64,000 nucleotides of DNA, from contig CAMRHE010000021.1 in NCBI GenBank assembly GCA_947044405.1, forward strand, positions 11,144,501 through 11,208,500, written 5' to 3'. Below the pieces are notes generated by a model. It made no database searches and had not been told where the DNA came from. It saw only the letters and a program-made list of their open reading frames with translations. The translations under genes were made by a program, and so were the position numbers. Shown here piece by piece: positions 61,763-64,000 of the stretch. Numbering within the stretch: position 1 is the first letter of the stretch; each line of letters opens with the position of its first letter. The DNA is from Leptodactylus fallax. Lineage: Eukaryota; Chordata; Amphibia; Anura; Leptodactylidae.

Positions 61763-63359
61763 TAGTGGGGAAAAAAAGTATTTAGTCAGCCACCAAGTGT
61801 GCAAGTTCTCCCACTTAAAAAGATGAGAGAGGCCTGTAATTGACATCATAGGTAGACCTCAACTATGAGAGACAAAATGAGAAAACACATCTAGAAAATC
61901 ACATTGTCTGATTTTTTAAGAATTTATTTGCAAATTATGGTGGAAAATAAGTATTTGGTCACCTACAAACAAGCAAGATTTCTGGCTCTCACAGGCCTGT
62001 AACTTCTTCTTTAAGAGGCTCCTCTGTCCTCCACTCATTACCTGTAGTAATGGCACCTGTTTGATATTATCAGTATAAAAGACACCTGTCCACAACCTCA
62101 AACAGTCACACTCCAAACTCCACTATGGTGAAGACCAAAGAGCTGTGGAAGGACACCAGAAACAAAATTGTAGACCTGCACCAGGCTGGGAAGACTGAAT
62201 CTGCAATAGGCAAGCACCTTGGTGTGAAGAAATCAACTGTGGGAGCAATAATTAAAAAATGGAAGACATACAAAACCACTGATAATCTCCCTCGATCAGG
62301 GGCTCCATGCAAGATCTCACCCCGTGGGATCAAAATGATCACAAGAACGGTGAGCAAAAATCCCAGAACCACACGAGGGGACCTAGCGAATGACATGCAG
62401 AAAGCTGGGACTAACGTAACAAAGGCTACCGTCAGTAACACACTACGCCGCCAGGGACTCAGATCCTGCAGTGCCAGACGTGTCCCCCTGCATAAGCCAG
62501 TACATATCCGGGCCCGTCTGAAGTTTGCTGGAGAGCATTTGGATGTTCCAGAAGAGTATTGGGAGAATGTCATATGGTCATATTAAACCAAAGTAGAACT
62601 GTTTGGTAGAAACATAACTCGTCGTGTTTGGAGGAGAGTGAATGCTGAGTTGCATCCAAAGAACACCATACCTACTGTGAAGCATGAGGGTGGCAATATT
62701 ATGCTTTGGGGCTGTTTCTCTGCAAAGGGACCAGGACGACTGATCTGTGTACATGAAAGAATGAATGGGGCCATGTATCGTGAGATTTTGAGTGCAAACC
62801 TCCTTCCATCAGCAAGGGCATTGAAGATGAAACGTGGCTGGGTCTTTCAACATGACAATGATCCCAAGCACACCACCAGGGCAACGAAGGATTGGCTTCG
62901 TAAGAAGCATTTCAAGGTCCTGGAGTTGCCTAGCCATTCTCTAGATCTCAACCCCATAGAAAACCTTTGGAGGTAGTTGAAAGTCCGTGTTGCCCAGCGA
63001 CAGCCCCAAAACATCACTGCTCTAGAGGAGATCTGCATGAAGGAATGGGCCAACATACCAGCAACAGTGTGTGCCAACCTTGTGAAGACTTACAGAAAAC
63101 GTTTGACCTCTGTCATTGCCAACAAAGGATATATAACAAAGTACTGAGATGAACTTTTGTTATTGACCAAATACTTATTTTCCACCATAATTTGCAAATA
63201 AATTCTTTAAAAATCAGACAATGTGATTTTCTGGATTTTTCTCATTTTGTGTCTCATAGTTGAGGTCTACCTATGATGTCAATTACAGGCCTCTCTCCTC
63301 TTTTTAAGTGGGAGAACTTGCACAATTGGTGGCTGACTAAATACTTTTTTTCCCCACTG
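61763..63359 (+). mobile_element. Tc1/mariner element D, copy 2
   Basis: TA at 61761-61762 and 63360-63361. Left end TAGTGGGGAAAAAAAGTATT; right end AATACTTTTTTTCCCCACTG. Inverted relative to D1. Confidence 0.95.
62125..63147 (+). pseudogene. Tc1 transposase, element D copy 2 (two nonsense codons, catalytic Asp to Tyr)
   Basis: A single 341-codon frame from [15 protein letters not shown] to ITKY, with no frameshift. It is broken by TAA at 62584-62586 (codon 154) and TAG at 62974-62976 (codon 284). Helix-turn-helix at about residues 10-50 ([19 protein letters not shown]). Linker [10 protein letters not shown]. Second helix-turn-helix [13 protein letters not shown] onward. The first catalytic block reads WSY followed by the TAA: both the aspartate and the following glutamate codon carry G to T changes. 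The second aspartate (QHDNDPKH) and the glutamate ([10 protein letters not shown]) remain. Inactive. Confidence 0.93.
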
Positions 63360-63361
63360 TA

Positions 63362-64000
63362 CTTGACAATAGAATGACTAATTAGCATATTATGCAATGA
63401 AACGAACTGCACTAGTTGCTCAGAGATGGGTTTTTCTGTCATTCCCACTCTGAATTGCGGAATTCCACTTTGCAATACAAATTTAATTGTTTAATGGCAC
63501 TATTTAGGGGTGCATACAGTATAATATATTCACTGAATTACATCACTTTGTGGGGGAGCGGAGTAAAGAACATTATTTCACAATTTTTTTTGTAAATGGA
63601 GTTTTTTTACAACATAAATTTATCTTAGACATAGCTATGTAAGGGCATGAATGTCATAGGGCACATGTAGTTTTTATTAATACCAAACTGAAGGTGCTTA
63701 TATGGGGTAAGTAGGCGTGCATACATTTTATGTTTAATCAAATTTATTAAAAATTTTTCAATAAGAACAGAAAGGAAAAAAAAGGGAAGGGGGTACAATG
63801 CTATGGCATCAATATCAGTTACAACAATAACAGGGGGGGGCACGCAGGCCACCTTATTTATGGAGAAAGCACAGTAGTAAAAGTTTGGGCAAAAAGGCCA
63901 ACGCAGCCCACCACAACAGAATCAGGGATAAATAACACAATGGCAACTAAAATGACTATAACTTTAGGTGGGTGATAGCTGAAAAAACTAGAAAGTCAAC
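63362..64000. other. intron; probable end of further repeats, no gene
   Basis: Contains TTTAATGGCACTATTTAGGGG, a phrase typical of the AT-rich DNA transposons here, and from 63735 an A-rich, polyG-containing stretch (TTTATTAAAAATTTTTCAAT, GGGAAGGGGG) that looks like a LINE or retroposon tail. Not resolved. Confidence 0.4.

Overview
The window reads as a stretch of amphibian nuclear DNA, most likely from a frog. It is AT-rich and packed with decayed transposons. Several Tc1/mariner families, TTAA-flanked piggyBac-like elements, a Penelope-like (GIY-YIG) retroelement, Ty3/gypsy and LTR remnants, a tRNA-derived SINE with an L2-like tail and many hairpin MITE families all occur together. The frog assignment is an inference from this repeat mix and from one host exon.

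Only one host gene is supported. A 139-nt coding segment at 21414-21552 (+) carries a short signal peptide and the first conserved cysteine block of a glypican. It ends in a consensus splice donor and matches exon 1 of glypican-6 (GPC6) best. The upstream 21 kb is 5' flank and 5' leader. The downstream 42 kb is then the start of a very long intron 1, and no second exon was recognised.

Layout. 0-5 kb: Tc1 element A1 (its left end lies outside the window), a SINE piece and a piggyBac-like remnant. 5-15 kb: MITEs, Tc1 element B and a complete TTAA-flanked element with a nested MITE. 15-21 kb: a probable solo LTR, MITEs and the gene flank. 21.4-21.6 kb: GPC6 exon 1. 23-29 kb: MITEs, a piggyBac-like element split by a Penelope-like insertion, a short retroposed fragment with a 17-bp target duplication, and a second LTR. 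29-33 kb: unrecognised repeats, an L2-like tail and a SINE. 33-37.5 kb: three adjacent Tc1-type elements (E, C, D1). 38-43 kb: MITEs and one arm of an inverted duplication. 43.8-46.7 kb: a hAT-type element with an 8-bp target duplication, filled by a minisatellite that switches orientation twice. 48-51.2 kb: a Ty3/gypsy pol fragment split by Tc1 element F. 51-57 kb: a MITE, a full SINE, an LTR and the second inverted arm. 57-61.3 kb: a three-level nest (piggyBac-like > Tc1 G > Tc1 A2). 61.8-63.4 kb: Tc1 D2.

Almost every element is dead. The exception is the uninterrupted 339-codon DD34E transposase of element G. No new enzymatic or defence system is evident. The interest lies in the order of insertions, the nested and fused elements, the inverted minisatellite and duplication, and the GPC6 leader.
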